Assembly: GCA_018105865.1 (NCBI GenBank)
Contig: CM030836.1
Location: 1,178,001 to 1,242,000, forward strand
DNA length: 64,000 bases
Origin: Metaphire vulgaris
Lineage: Eukaryota > Annelida > Clitellata > Crassiclitellata > Megascolecidae
Direction of reading: 5' to 3'
Position numbers and translations under genes: made by a program. Shown here one piece after another: positions 20,127 to 30,954 of this stretch (positions are counted from its first letter, which is position 1; each line of letters starts with the position of its first letter). The notes beneath the pieces are model-generated. The model did no database searches. It was not told the origin of the DNA and was given only the letters and a program-made list of their open reading frames with translations.

Positions 20127-22590
20127 AAATGGTACCAGAAGTGGGGTGGATTCTGGCTTCCAGCCAAATGCAATGGATATTGAGGACTGGAACAGAATTC
20201 CACCCCGTCAGAATTTGAGGGACACCGAGGAACTACGTTCAGATTCGGGACGACAGGCATCCCGCAATGATTGGTTGGTGGTCCGTGGTCAAAACGCTGA
20301 AAACATCCCCGAGGCGAGCGGGAAGGTCAGATAGAGCGGAAGGAACGTAATAGAAGATCTGCACAGATCTGGGGAATTTGCTAGCCTAGGTTGCGCCGGC
20401 ACCGAGGCGGCATTGACGACCTGTGAGATCGACGAAACGTTCACCCGGAAGCCAGACAGCTACAGTCAGCGTGTAGTGGATCGCCAACCTATTAACCGGA
20501 GCCAGTTGGAGGAACCAAGGACTGATAGAGACTGGTGGGCGGTCCGTGAAGAGCGCGTGCATCCTCCGCCACAGAGGCAATTGCAGATGAGTGAACTTGA
20601 GACCGATCGTGAGCCAGTGACTAATGCTAATATCGGTTGCGCCGGCACCGAGAACGCTGGTTATAGGCAGCGGGGAGATCAAGTGTCTGCGCCAGTACGT
20701 GAGTCGACGCGCAAGTTGGACCGCCTCCCGATGGGACCCGTGAGACCGGAGAGTAACTTTTGGCGGGCGGTTTCTGAAACTCTGCAAACAGGCAGCCAGT
20801 CACAGATAAGAGAACTTGAGTATCGCCAGCCGCAGGGTCTTGCACTTCTCAGTAGCGCCGGCACTGGGAGAGCTAACCACGGTCAGCGAAGGGACCAAGT
20901 GTTTGTGACAGAGTCAGAATCAGGGACAGATTACGAGGTTGACCGCCCGCCGCAGCTTGATCAAAGCAGGAACAAGCCTGCTATGGTACCAGGAACGGTT
21001 AGAGGACTGTGTCAAACAGTAGAAAGCTGCGAAGATCGAATGTATCGATCGGAGGTGCCAACGGAAGATATCGGAAACGAGGACTCCGAAGTGGATATTG
21101 CTCCACCAGGTCGACGGAGAGAGACTTACAGGCCAGTCTCATGGGAGGACGGCGAGCTCCCGCTCCAAGAAAGGGGAAGAAGGGAAACCAGGTTCGCCCT
21201 CGAGAGGCGTGGAAGCGACGATGGAACGGTTCAAGTTAATGACCGAGACCGTGCGGTTAACTACAAAACTTATGGGGCTGAAAGACAAGGTGAACAGAAC
21301 CAGGCGGATTGGGACACTTTGGAGGACAGAAACTGCCTCGGAGCCGGCGCCGATGCAGCGATGTTCGAAAGAGCAACCAACCGCACCACACTGAAGCAGA
21401 ATATCGTCGTTGGAGATCGCTACCCTGAGTACGGAGCTCGTCTCGGAGCCGGCGCCGAGGCGACTGTGTACGAAAGAGCAGTGTATCCTCCAAACGAAGA
21501 CTCACGAAGCGATCGAAGGTGTCAAGTTCCGGAAGCTCACAGAGTCGCCAAAGGTAACCGCAGAACCGAAGAACGGTGGGATCAACAACACGTCAATCGA
21601 CCGCACTCGGATAACAGAACTCGTCTCGGAGCCGGCGCCGGGACAGCGATGTTAGAAGAAGCGGAAGGTTACGTTGTGCAGAGAGGGTACCGTGCACCAC
21701 GTCAGAATGAAATTCGGAATATTGCAGGCAGACCTTGCCTCGTGACCAACACTGAGAGGGCAGTGAACAGAACGACAGACAGACCAGTGTCCAGAATACA
21801 GAGTCACCCTAGTTCACAGGCTCAGTGGACAGATCAGGGATGTGAGGACCGTGATAGTTTGGGATCCGAACGACGATGGGAGCAACAGGATTGGAAGCTA
21901 TCCGCTGACAGGACCCGCCTCGGAGCCGGCGCCGAAGCAGCAATGTCAAAAGAGGCTGAAGATCGTTACGCTCCAGAAGGCCATCGTCCGTTACGTGTCA
22001 AAGAAGGTCAATGCTACATAGGCAGAGCATACCTTGGAGCCGACTCTGAGGCTGCTATGTCTAGAGAGGTGGATAGACCACATTACTCTCGAGGGAACGA
22101 GGAAGGTGATCAGTCGATGTGGGAACCCAGGAGAGATTACGGCAGAAATGCCTTGGTGCCGCGAGAAACCAAAGTCCGTTGGTCTATTTCGAACGACAGA
22201 GCTTGCTTAGGAGCCGGCGCCGACGCGGCTAGGTCGCGAGGAAGAACCAAATGGACTCAGAAAGAAGGGGACAGCCGTGAAGGAAACGAGAAGCGTGACT
22301 TGTCTGCCCTCCGACGGGCAATGATTGAAATGCAGAACAAATTGGAAGGGCTCGCCTTTCGGGATCAAGGTAGGCTCAAATCCAAAGACGAAGCGAATCG
22401 TGGACATGGAAAGCACCGTCATGAGAGAGAGGTGACGGCGGGCAGGTCAGACAAGAATTTCTTATTTAGAAATTCAGTAAAGCAAGAAAGTTCTGGGTGC
22501 CACAAGGAGAGGGCGGCTCCTTCAATCGTGGAACTTCGGAAAACAAGGAAGCTCGGAAAGCTCTATCAAAGGAGCTGGAAAACGAATTAA
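19753..22590 (+). pseudogene. LTR-initiated N-terminal ORF with spaced GAGA repeats; in-frame TAG at 20,332-20,334
   Basis: One frame starts with ATG inside the left LTR, crosses the LTR edge and the primer-binding region, and continues to 22,590. It is broken by a single in-frame TAG at 20,332-20,334 (193 codons before; 725 codons from the next start at 20,413). The protein is Arg/Glu/Gly-rich. From about 20,388 it carries about nine to ten copies of a short module, typically RLGAGAEAAM with variants GCAGTEAA and GADSEAAM, every 40-100 residues. The modules are followed by charged, disordered-looking sequence. A related EAGAGTDRE lies in the LTR part. The position suggests a Gag N-terminal extension or a separate leader protein. 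After 22,480 the open frame appears to slip towards the gag frame at 22,590. Function unknown. Confidence 0.55.
20130..20146 (+). other. Putative primer-binding site
   Basis: TGGTACCAGAAGTGGGG begins 3 nt after the left LTR. TGG at this position is expected for pairing with a tRNA 3'-CCA. It resembles initiator-Met-type sites, but I cannot assign the tRNA firmly. It lies within the reading frame that starts in the LTR. Confidence 0.55.
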
Positions 22591-22690
22591 CTCGAGACCA
22601 AAGTCACCTGAATCGTCGGACAACGGGACCGAAACTCCGAGTGACTACGAGTCAACTTCGGATGAGTCTGATTATCGGGGCAAGCAAACT

Positions 22691-25477
22691 GTGGAATCCA
22701 AGAAAGATAATAAAACAGCGGTGGATCTACGCTGTCAGAGTTCTCAGGATGGTAAACAAAAAGACCGCGGTATCCGAATCAAGCTGGAGAAGTACGATGG
22801 TAAAACACCAGTGGCCGCTTTTCTGGCAAAGTTTGAAGTGTGTTCTCGGTGTAACGGTTGGAATGAGAGGGAAAAGGCAGACCAACTCATGTGTGCTCTT
22901 ACAGGCCCTGCAGCTCAGCTTTTGTGGGACATGGGAGATTTGCAGAACGTAACGTGGAAGACATTGGTGGACCATTTAAGTGCGCGATATGGCTCACAAG
23001 ATCAGACGAGTCTTTATCGAATGAAATTGCGAACATATCGACAAGCTCAGGGAGAATCCTTGAACTCTGTCATGTTGGAAATTCGAAAACTAATGGTGCT
23101 TGCGTACCCTGGACCAACGAATGAACTGTTAGAAACAGTGGCTTGCGACGCTTTCATCGACGCTTTAGCCGATCAGGAGTTGGCCCAGAAAGTACGAGAG
23201 CGAGAGCCGTCATGTCTGGATATTGCGTACAAGCACGCTGTACGGTTCGAAGCATACGGTAAAGCTTCTAAGTTCGGTACCGATGGTGAGCGGAAACCAT
23301 GGAGAGTGAAGAATACGAAACAGGTGAATACGAGAGACCCACAGAATCGACGTTTAGACGATGTCGAGAGGAACATGAAAACGATCTTAGAGAGGTTGGA
23401 ACAGTTGACTCTCGACAGAAACACTGTCCAGAAACGGGAGCTGGTTGACAGGCCGAGAGAGCAGAGTAGACTGTTGGACAGAACATGTTTTGGCTGTGGT
23501 CAGAAAGGTCATTATAAGCGGTTTTGTCCTCAGGCCCGAGCCTCGGATGAACGTCAAAATCAGGTGGGCGAAGAAGCGGGTCAACCTGATGGAACCAGAG
23601 AGGTGCAGAACCATCTAGTAAAGGGGAGCCGTATGGCTTATGTTTTCGGAAAATTGGAAGGTCGAAGAAAGGAACACCCATGCCTTTTGGACACAGGGAG
23701 TGAAATGTCGTTGGTGCCGAAGTATATGGTCAACAAGAAATTACTTAGACCGGCTCAGCAACGCCTGCTGGCAGCGAATGGAACTAGAATCAAAGTAGAG
23801 GGCGAGGCCACCCTCAAAATAAAGTTAGGAAGAAACGTGTACGCTCTTCCTTGTCTGGTGACCGAACAAGTAACGGAATTGATTTTGGGTCTGGCTTGGT
23901 TGGAGAACAATAAAGTGAGTTGGAACTTCGCTACGGGAAGAATCTGTGTCGGGACAGAATCAATACCTCTCCATGAGGTGGACGAGGAGAGCATGTGCCG
24001 CAAGGTTATGATCGAAAGGGAAGTTGTCGTACCATCCCTCCGAGAAGTCGACATTTCGGCTATCATGGTTTACCCTCATTTGGGACGATGTCAAACAGAA
24101 TGGGCAACTGTTCCGAGCGAACTCCTGGCAAATGTAATAGTCGGTCGAACGTTAATAAATGGAGAAGACGATGAACCTAGAATAAGGGTCATCAATGTGG
24201 GACCAACAACGGTGGAAATTCCATCGAAAACTTTGTGTCAGTTGGAGAGGGTTGAAGTCTTACAAGACTGCGAAGCGGAAACCAGTGCGGATGAATTTTC
24301 GAGTACGGTGGTCACGAATGCTATCCATGTGGAAAATGGAGACGAGAGCAAGTTGTCAAACTTGTGGGAGAACGTGGAAGGCGTCACGAGTGAGCAAAGA
24401 GAGTCACTTCGGGAGCTCATCTTGCGCTACCGGACAAGTTTTTCCCTATCAGAGAATGATTTGGGTTACACGTCGGTGATTCAGCACGAGATTGATACGC
24501 GGAAAGAGGACCCAGTGCGGCAACCTCTTAGAAGGCAACCAATAGCAATGTTGGCTGAAATCGATCGTCAGGTGGACTCCATGTTGGAACAGAATATTGT
24601 GGAACCGTCGTCCTCTGAATGGTCATCAAACGTTGTCATGGTGAAAAAGAAAGACGGTAGCCTACGCTTCTGCATAGATTACCGGAAAGTGAATGCGAAA
24701 ACAAGGAAGGATTCATTTCCTTTACCTTTGATCAGTGAATGTTTGGATACTCTCGGCGGAGCGAAATGGTTTAGCACATTCGATCTTCGTGCTGGCTATC
24801 ACCAGATGGCGCTTCATCCGAAGGATAAGCACAAGACAGCTTTCGTTACAAGGAAAGGATGCTTCCAGTTCCGTGTGTTACCGTTCGGACTGTGCAATAG
24901 TCCTGCTTCGTTCTGTCGGTTAATGAACCTCGTGCTATCAGGTCTAAATCTGGATATTTGTTTGGTATACCTCGACGATATTATTGTCTTCTCGAAAGAC
25001 GTGGAAAGTCATATGGAACGGTTGGAAAAGGTATTCAGTCGATTAAACCAGTATAATCTTAAGCTGAAGCCTTCTAAATGTCACTTGTTGCAAAGGCAAG
25101 TCTTGTTCCTCGGACACGTTGTGAGTTCGGAAGGAGTCGCCACGGATCCAGACAAGGTCAAATCCGTGAAGAACTGGGCGACACCTAAGAATGTAAGACA
25201 GGTGAGGTCGTTCGTTGGACTTTGTTCCTATTATCGGAAGTTCGTTTCTGATTTTGCTTTAATAGCAAAACCATTGCATGGTCTTACTAGGAAAGGAGTA
25301 ACGTTTCAATGGTCCGAAGAATGCGAACAGGCATTTCAGGAATTGAAGAACCGGTTAACTTCATCGCCGATACTCGCACTTCCTATCGACGATGGAGATT
25401 ACGTATTGATACAGATGCGTCTGGATACGCCATTGGAGCGGTTTTATCACAGATTCAGGGTGGTGAAGAGAAAGTGA
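22691..25477 (+). pseudogene. Gag-protease-RT frame of the gypsy element
   Basis: This is a 928-codon frame; coding character extends upstream to about 22,590. Order: capsid-like region with VAAFLAKFEVCSRC and GRYGSQDQTS-like segments; zinc knuckle CFGCGQKGHYKRFC at about residue 266; aspartic protease LLDTGSEMSLV with the DTG near residue 334; and RT with FCIDYRKVNAKT, TFDLRAGYHQ and YLDDI at about residue 760. The RNase H begins at its end. The frame is lost near 25,410, just before the RNase H DTDASG motif, by what looks like loss of one base in a GG pair. Products would form the virus-like particle and copy element RNA in the cytoplasm. Confidence 0.88.
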
Positions 25478-25530
25478 TTTGTTACGCAAGTCGATTGTGT
25501 TCCCCGGCAGAGAGGAACTACAATGTAACC
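25410..25530 (+). pseudogene. RNase H start in a shifted frame
   Basis: Between about 25,410 and 25,530 the RNase H is in a third frame, reading DTDASGYAIGAVLSQIQGG and on to AERNYNV. It returns to another frame after a second apparent one-base loss in an A run near 25,528. The two breaks are only about 120 bases apart. Confidence 0.8.
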
Positions 25531-26290
25531 AGAAGGAACTGCTAGCAGTAGTATACTATTTGAAAGAGTTTCGGCAGTATCTATGGGGCAAGAAGTTTTT
25601 ACTTCGTACAGATCACTCAGCTCTTCAGTGGTTGAGGAAGACACCGGAGCCAATTGGGCAGCAAGCTCGGTGGCTTGAAACGATCGAAGAATTCGATTTT
25701 GAAATTATTCATAGATCGGGAGCAAAGCATGGCAACGCGGATGCGGTGTCAAGAATACCGCACGATGGGTTAGAGAACCCTGAAGAAACTGACCATCGAA
25801 TCAAAGCGGTTTTCGCGGTGAAGGAAGAGGCAGATTTATCTGCTTGGAACGAATGGAGCAAGGAAAGTATTCGATCTAAGCAGCTGGAAGACCGAGATGT
25901 CTCGTCCCTTGTTGGTTGGAAAGAAGCAGAAAGCTACCCTTCAGAGGAGGTTTTCTTGCAGAGGAGCGGTGAGTTGAAAACGCTACTTAGCCATTGGAAC
26001 CAGATGTCTATTATTAATGGAATCCTTTACCGTGATTGGCTTGATGGAAAGGAAAACCGAGTCTTGCGAAGGCAATTAGTTGTTCCGAAGACCCTACGGA
26101 ACGAAGTTATGGAACTGACGCATGCAAGTTTCTCGGGAGGTCACTTTGGTATTCGAAAAAGCCTTGGTCAGCTACAAAGACGTGCCTATTGGCCAGGCTG
26201 GAAGGAAGACATGAGACGGTTTTGTCAGTGTTGTGACCGTTGTGCGCGATATCGTAGAGAGAAACCGCCAAAGCAAGGAGGTTGCAGAAA
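25530..26290 (+). pseudogene. RNase H remainder and integrase zinc finger
   Basis: The frame from 25,479 carries KELLAVVYYLKEFRQYLWG and LRTDHSALQWL (RNase H), then HRSGAKHGNADAVSR (RNase H end). The integrase HHCC finger follows, with H residues in THASFSGGHFG and cysteines in CQCCDRC near 26,230. The frame is lost at about 26,281 by what looks like one missing T. These parts are normally within one pol polyprotein. Confidence 0.85.
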
Positions 26291-27367
26291 GTGCTTGTTG
26301 GCGAACCAATGGAACGATTTGGAATCGATATTACGGGACCACATCCCGTATCAAATAAAGGAAATAAGTACATTTTGACTGCTATTGATTATTTTTCGAG
26401 ATGGGCCGAGGCGCTCCCTATCAGAAATCAAGAAGCGTCAACGGTGGCGCAGACTCTTATGGTGCACGTATTCTCACGATTTGGAATGCCACGACAGATT
26501 TTGACAGATCAAGGTCCGTGTTTTGAATCAACTCTGTTCAAAGAGCTGTGTCGAATAATGGAAATCGATAAGATACGCACGACCCCGTACCATCCTTCCG
26601 GGAATGGACTTATCGAAAGGTTCCATCGTACGCTGAACATGCTCTTGGGCAAAGTCGTGTCTGAACGGCAGAAGGATTGGGACGTTCATTTACCGTATGT
26701 CATGGCTGCCTATCGTTCTACGGAACACGAATCGACCAAGAGAACACCGAATTTTCTGTTTCTTGGTAGAGAGAACCATGCGCCGATCGATCTACTTGTG
26801 TCTCCGACAGAGGACCGAGAGACCGATGTGGAAGAATTCGTTGCTAACCGTCGGGAGATAATGGATAATGCGTACCAGTTGGTGAGAGACCAGTTACAGA
26901 AAACATTCGAGAGAAGGAAGAAATCGTACGACCTAAGAGTGAGGCCCGCGAGATTCAAAGAGGGTGATTGGGTCTACTATTATCATCCAAGAGTGCTTAC
27001 GGGGCGAAAAGCAAAGTGGGCCAAATTCTTTACCGGACCATTCTTGGTTTTGACCGTTTTGGGCCCGGTACTGTATCGAATCCAGAAAGGTCGCACTTCG
27101 AAACCTTTGATCGTGCACGTGGATAAATTGAAACGGTTCCGAGGGGAAGCTCCGAAGTCGTGGCTACCTGAAACCATCGAAACGGAAACGTTGTCGGATA
27201 TCGAACTGCCTTTGGGCGGTGACAATGAACCTCGAACAACCGAGTCTGCGAAGGAAGACCCCGAGCCGGAATTCTCAGCGGACGATGAGGTTGAGGTCAT
27301 CAGAGCGGAAACCGATCGCAGGACCTGGAAATCTCGTCCACCTCGCTGGTTGGACGGGTTCGTTTAA
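26282..27367 (+). CDS. Integrase core and C-terminal part of gypsy pol
   Basis: A 361-codon frame. DDE residues are present: D16 in GIDITGP, D76 in ILTDQG and E112 in NGLIERFHR. The D-E spacing is the retroviral/Ty3 DD35E type. A GPY/F-like element follows (TGPFLVLTVLGPVLYRIQ near residue 255). The last 60 residues are acidic. The M at 26,282 is not a natural start; the segment continues the preceding frame. Integrase inserts the cDNA into the host genome and gives the 4-bp target duplication seen here. Confidence 0.9.
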   Translation: MQKVLVGEPMERFGIDITGPHPVSNKGNKYILTAIDYFSRWAEALPIRNQEASTVAQTLMVHVFSRFGMPRQILTDQGPCFESTLFKELCRIMEIDKIRTTPYHPSGNGLIERFHRTLNMLLGKVVSERQKDWDVHLPYVMAAYRSTEHESTKRTPNFLFLGRENHAPIDLLVSPTEDRETDVEEFVANRREIMDNAYQLVRDQLQKTFERRKKSYDLRVRPARFKEGDWVYYYHPRVLTGRKAKWAKFFTGPFLVLTVLGPVLYRIQKGRTSKPLIVHVDKLKRFRGEAPKSWLPETIETETLSDIELPLGGDNEPRTTESAKEDPEPEFSADDEVEVIRAETDRRTWKSRPPRWLDGFV

Positions 27368-28211
27368 TGGAACAATGACTTCAGATGGCAACTAGAGACG
27401 GTCGAGACGCCCCGCGATTCAATGGATCGAACTTTGTCGAACGTCAGCGAATGGACGCTTCATTGCGCTTTGTTGGAACGTTCTATTGTTTGCTAAGAGA
27501 GACAGACTCTTACTGTTTAACTTGTTTACCCGTGTTTGTTTAGTCTTTAAATGTTTTATGGTGAACTGATATTGCTTAGTTGTGACAGTTTATCGCCTTA
27601 ATTGGCTATTTTGTGATCCGCTACGCGCTTGGCTTAGGTTTAGCCAGCTAATGAAAATCGCTGAACTGTTTAGTTTTCACTGCTTGCATATATTGATTGT
27701 TCGCATATTGTGCATTTTACTGCATAATTGTGCATCGTCGTCATTGCTTTCTTTATTGAATCTAGAGTTAAGCGTGCAAAAGAACACCGCTTAACTGCAG
27801 TTGTTAAGATAAGTCATGTTAATTTAAATAGCATATTAAGCGAACAAAGGAAATCGCTTAATTAGGATTGTTTCTTGTAATTTTTTATTTTCTTATTTTT
27901 TTAAAATTTTTTTATGTCCTTTGGGTATCGGAAACGGTGACGGTGGTGAAACTCCTCGCCCTTTCTGCACGTCGGGAGGCTTAAGTATCGCAGAGACCAC
28001 TCATGTCCTTTCTCTAGTTACCTGGGTAGTGTGGTAGGTAGGGGGAACAGAAGCGGATGACTTGTTCCCGCAGAGTTCAGGTCCCTTCCCTGCACGGGTT
28101 GTCCCAGTGAGTTAAGACCCTGGTACTCTTGGCCATCTTAAGTAGAGGAGGTTAAATTAACGACTGTCGTGTCGTATCACCATGGTTTGCAGAGATGCTT
28201 TGCATCTCAAG
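27368..28211 (+). other. Gypsy 3' non-coding region
   Basis: About 840 bases between pol and the polypurine tract without a credible frame. There is no envelope-like ORF. Confidence 0.7.
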
Positions 28212-28225
28212 TGAGCAGGGGAGAG
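28212..28225 (+). other. Polypurine tract
   Basis: TGAGCAGGGGAGAG directly before the right LTR. This is the expected plus-strand primer position of an LTR element. Confidence 0.75.
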
Positions 28226-28250
28226 TGTGGCGACCATGTGCCACAGATAG

Positions 28251-28328
<78 letters not shown>

Positions 28329-30310
28329 CATTATTATCATTATTGATCGCTTGCTTAACTGTATAACTTGTTAGTTAATTAATTAATAAAGTTTTAATTC
28401 ATGTAAAACGGACAGAGCACGCGCTAGGCTAAGACGCTAAGGCTTCGGTAAAATTATTAGAATCGCCACGGCCGCCCAAAGACCGAGAGATAAGTTGTAT
28501 AAACCGGCAACGACTTATGGTTCCCGAGCCTTCGGTCTTTAGCAACTAGAGAGTTTGGCCGCTGAAAGACCGTCGCCTGTGTGACAGAGGCTGCGCGGAG
28601 ACGGCGACTGGCTGGCTGCTGACGAAGGGAACAGGCGGTTGGAGCGATGGAAAGACGGAGAGAGAACGCAGCGGTCGGCCGGCTGTGTAGTCGATGCGTA
28701 CGCCTGAACACTGGCGCCCGGACTACCAGGGGTGGTTAGCGAGGGCTGGGCCCGTAGACGGGGTCGCTTACCACCGATAACGACGACACTGCCTCCCAGG
28801 TCCTGCTCTGACGGCATCTAAGCGGACGTGGCCCTACAGCTTGAAATTCCGCCTAAGGAGCGGCGGCCGGGGAACAAGGTCCTGACGGCGATGCGCGTCG
28901 CCGGCGGCGATGCGCCCTTCGCCGCCGCCGACGACGCTAGGGGTGGGTCCGAAGTTAAGCTTCATGACGGATAAAAAGCATAGATAGGGACATTTGGGAG
29001 CGAGCGCCCTCAAGGGCTAGTTCTAAAAATCGAAAATCTCCGAAATATGGGAATTTATGTAGCCCGCGTCACTAGGCGGACGCGGGCGGCTGTTGAATTA
29101 AAGTCCGCTTGAGACGCGCGCCCATCTAGCAGGAGCGATTGCCGCGTCGCTTAGCCGTAGATGAAGCCCCTGATCACCGCTAAGGAAAACGTTCTTAAGC
29201 AAGTCCCTACTTTTTCCTATTGACGGCAACTACGCGGAAATACAGACTGTAGACGAAAAATCCGCCTAAGTGTCCGTCAAAAAGTTTCAAAACTCTGAAA
29301 ATTTTAGTTATTGTCAGTCACTAACATCACATGTACTTTTCGCAGTGTGGCCGCTTATACTGTGAAGCGATAGAGTAAAGAAAGCACAGCGATTGAAAGC
29401 GAGTATTTGGAGCCCGTTTAAAGTGCTAAAGCTTATCGTTTCATACTGACGTATCAAAGGCTATTGATTGCAGTTCCTGTGCGCTAGTTATTGTGGCTGC
29501 CGGACTGCGTCTAGCTACCGCGTCTTTGTCCGTGTTACCAGTGTTGCCACTGTAGCCATTGTTGTCATTGTTGCTTGGTTTATTAATAAATAAATAAAAA
29601 TAAACCAATAAAGGCAAGTTGTGTGCGTGTCTTTGAAAGTCGCTGTGACGCCGGAGTCTCAGCGCACTGTCCGTGAAGGTGAGCCTTGGCTGTGATGAAC
29701 CTCGCCTACCTGAGGTCACGTTAGTGCCCAGGAGGTCAATTCTGAGCCAAGGGAGGAGACAGACGCCCGCCTGTCGTAAAGGCGCGGGGAGACAGTTTGA
29801 GTGAATCGACGGCCAGGAAAGAGTGGACCGCCGTCCATTCAGGCACGGATAACCTTGGATTTGGTGAAAGCGTGAGGAAGCAAAGAGACAACGCCGCCTG
29901 TCTATAAGAGAGCGGAAGACGGTCAGATTACCGAGAATGAAGAGACGTGGGGCCAAGTCGAAGCCAGAGACCAGGAGTACCTATCGCAATCGCTTAAGGC
30001 GCCGAGACCAAGCGGTGGCCAGCGATAAGAGGCATGAGTCAAAGGGTCTCTCGGACGAGGCCGGTGCCGGAACGGATAGAGAATCAGAGGAGGGAAACGA
30101 GAACCCTACGTTGAGGAGCGGCCATCCTCAGTGTGCTGCCTGCCCGGCAGCCGCGGACACCTCCTCTGATGTCGAAGAGCCGGAAAGGGAACGTGACGCC
30201 GCCGATCAGGCAGAGTCGGCGGCTGATGGCGATCGGGAGACCGAGCGGGCGTTGGGGGCCGCCCGACCGCTGGCCGCGCTACGAGACCGCGAGCCGACGG
30301 GGTCGCCACA
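28226..30310 (+). repeat. Right LTR of the gypsy element
   Basis: 2,085 bp, matching the left LTR. Differences by eye: a T/C near 18,612, a T/C near 18,739, and length changes in G, A and G runs. It contains the second copy of the ORF start at 29,937, which here runs out into flanking DNA at 30,359. Confidence 0.92.
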
Positions 30311-30946
30311 TTTATTGCTACTGATTACTGTTACTGATATCTATTATTATTTTTTATAATTATTACTATTTATAACTATTCATTTGTTGGGCATTTATTA
30401 ACAAGTTAACAACTGTCAGTATGGTAGCGCTATATAATGTCTGAGTCGGAAGTCGCAGAGAACCAGTTACCAGAGTACGCGACGCCGTTTTGCTGTCTGG
30501 TTTGTTAAAACTATATTAAATCTCGATGTTAGGCGAAAAATTATCGAATTGTCACAAAACAAAACTAAACACTTGTTTATTTTACGGTTTTTACCCATAG
30601 TCTCGCACTCTCGCCAGCACTCGATGCGACACATTCGTGAATATTCATAAGGGGAAGCTGGTTCCCTGAGCAGCAAGTAGAATACTTAAATTGGCGAGAT
30701 CTCGTTAAAATATCGGAGAACCCGTTTTCGACCAATTTCCCCCCTATGTGCCAAAAATATATAATAAAACTTCGTTTTCTTAGCCGTGGGACCTGCGGTA
30801 ATTAATTTTGTCCACTGCTGTCTGTTTACCTCTAAAAAAGAGAAGTTTTGAAGGTTTTTATAACTTTTCCGGAAATTTTCGGAAATTTCCGGAAATTTCC
30901 GAAATATTTCCGGCCATTCTACTTTTCCGGAAAAGTTACATCCCTA
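30311..30946. other. Right arm of the split hAT-type host element
   Basis: Non-coding, with ATT-rich sequence at its start and GGAAATTTCC repeats near its end. It contains GTAGCGCTATATAATG at 30,424. It is part of the element bounded by GTCACTAG octamers. Confidence 0.65.
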
Positions 30947-30954
30947 GTCACTAG

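Larger units (their letters stand above)
18040..30310 (+). mobile_element. 12.3-kb Ty3/gypsy LTR retrotransposon, recent insertion
   Basis: Two LTRs of about 2.09 kb flank an internal region with gag zinc knuckle, aspartic protease, RT, RNase H and integrase in Ty3/gypsy order. LTR ends are perfect inverted decamers TGTGGCGACC and GGTCGCCACA. A 4-bp target duplication TTTA borders the element (18,036-18,039 and 30,311-30,314). By eye the LTRs differ by two substitutions and three homopolymer lengths, so the insertion is recent. No envelope-like frame follows integrase. The element carries a premature stop and frame breaks, described under the individual frames. Confidence 0.92.
17892..30946. 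mobile_element. Non-autonomous hAT-type element hosting the gypsy insertion
   Basis: The outer ends are TAGGGATGTGA (17,892) and GTTACATCCCTA (30,946), inverted copies with one difference. Both subterminal regions are full of GGAAATTTCC motifs. Perfect octamers GTCACTAG flank it (17,884-17,891 and 30,947-30,954). Without the gypsy element it would be about 780 bp. A related fragment occurs at about 38,415-38,690. No coding frame is seen in the remaining sequence. Confidence 0.8.

Noticed and set aside
20386..20787. Minus-strand frames with GAGAT motifs opposite the gypsy leader
   Set aside because: The palindrome GGCGCC encodes similar dipeptides on both strands; the plus-strand frame is much longer and belongs to the element.
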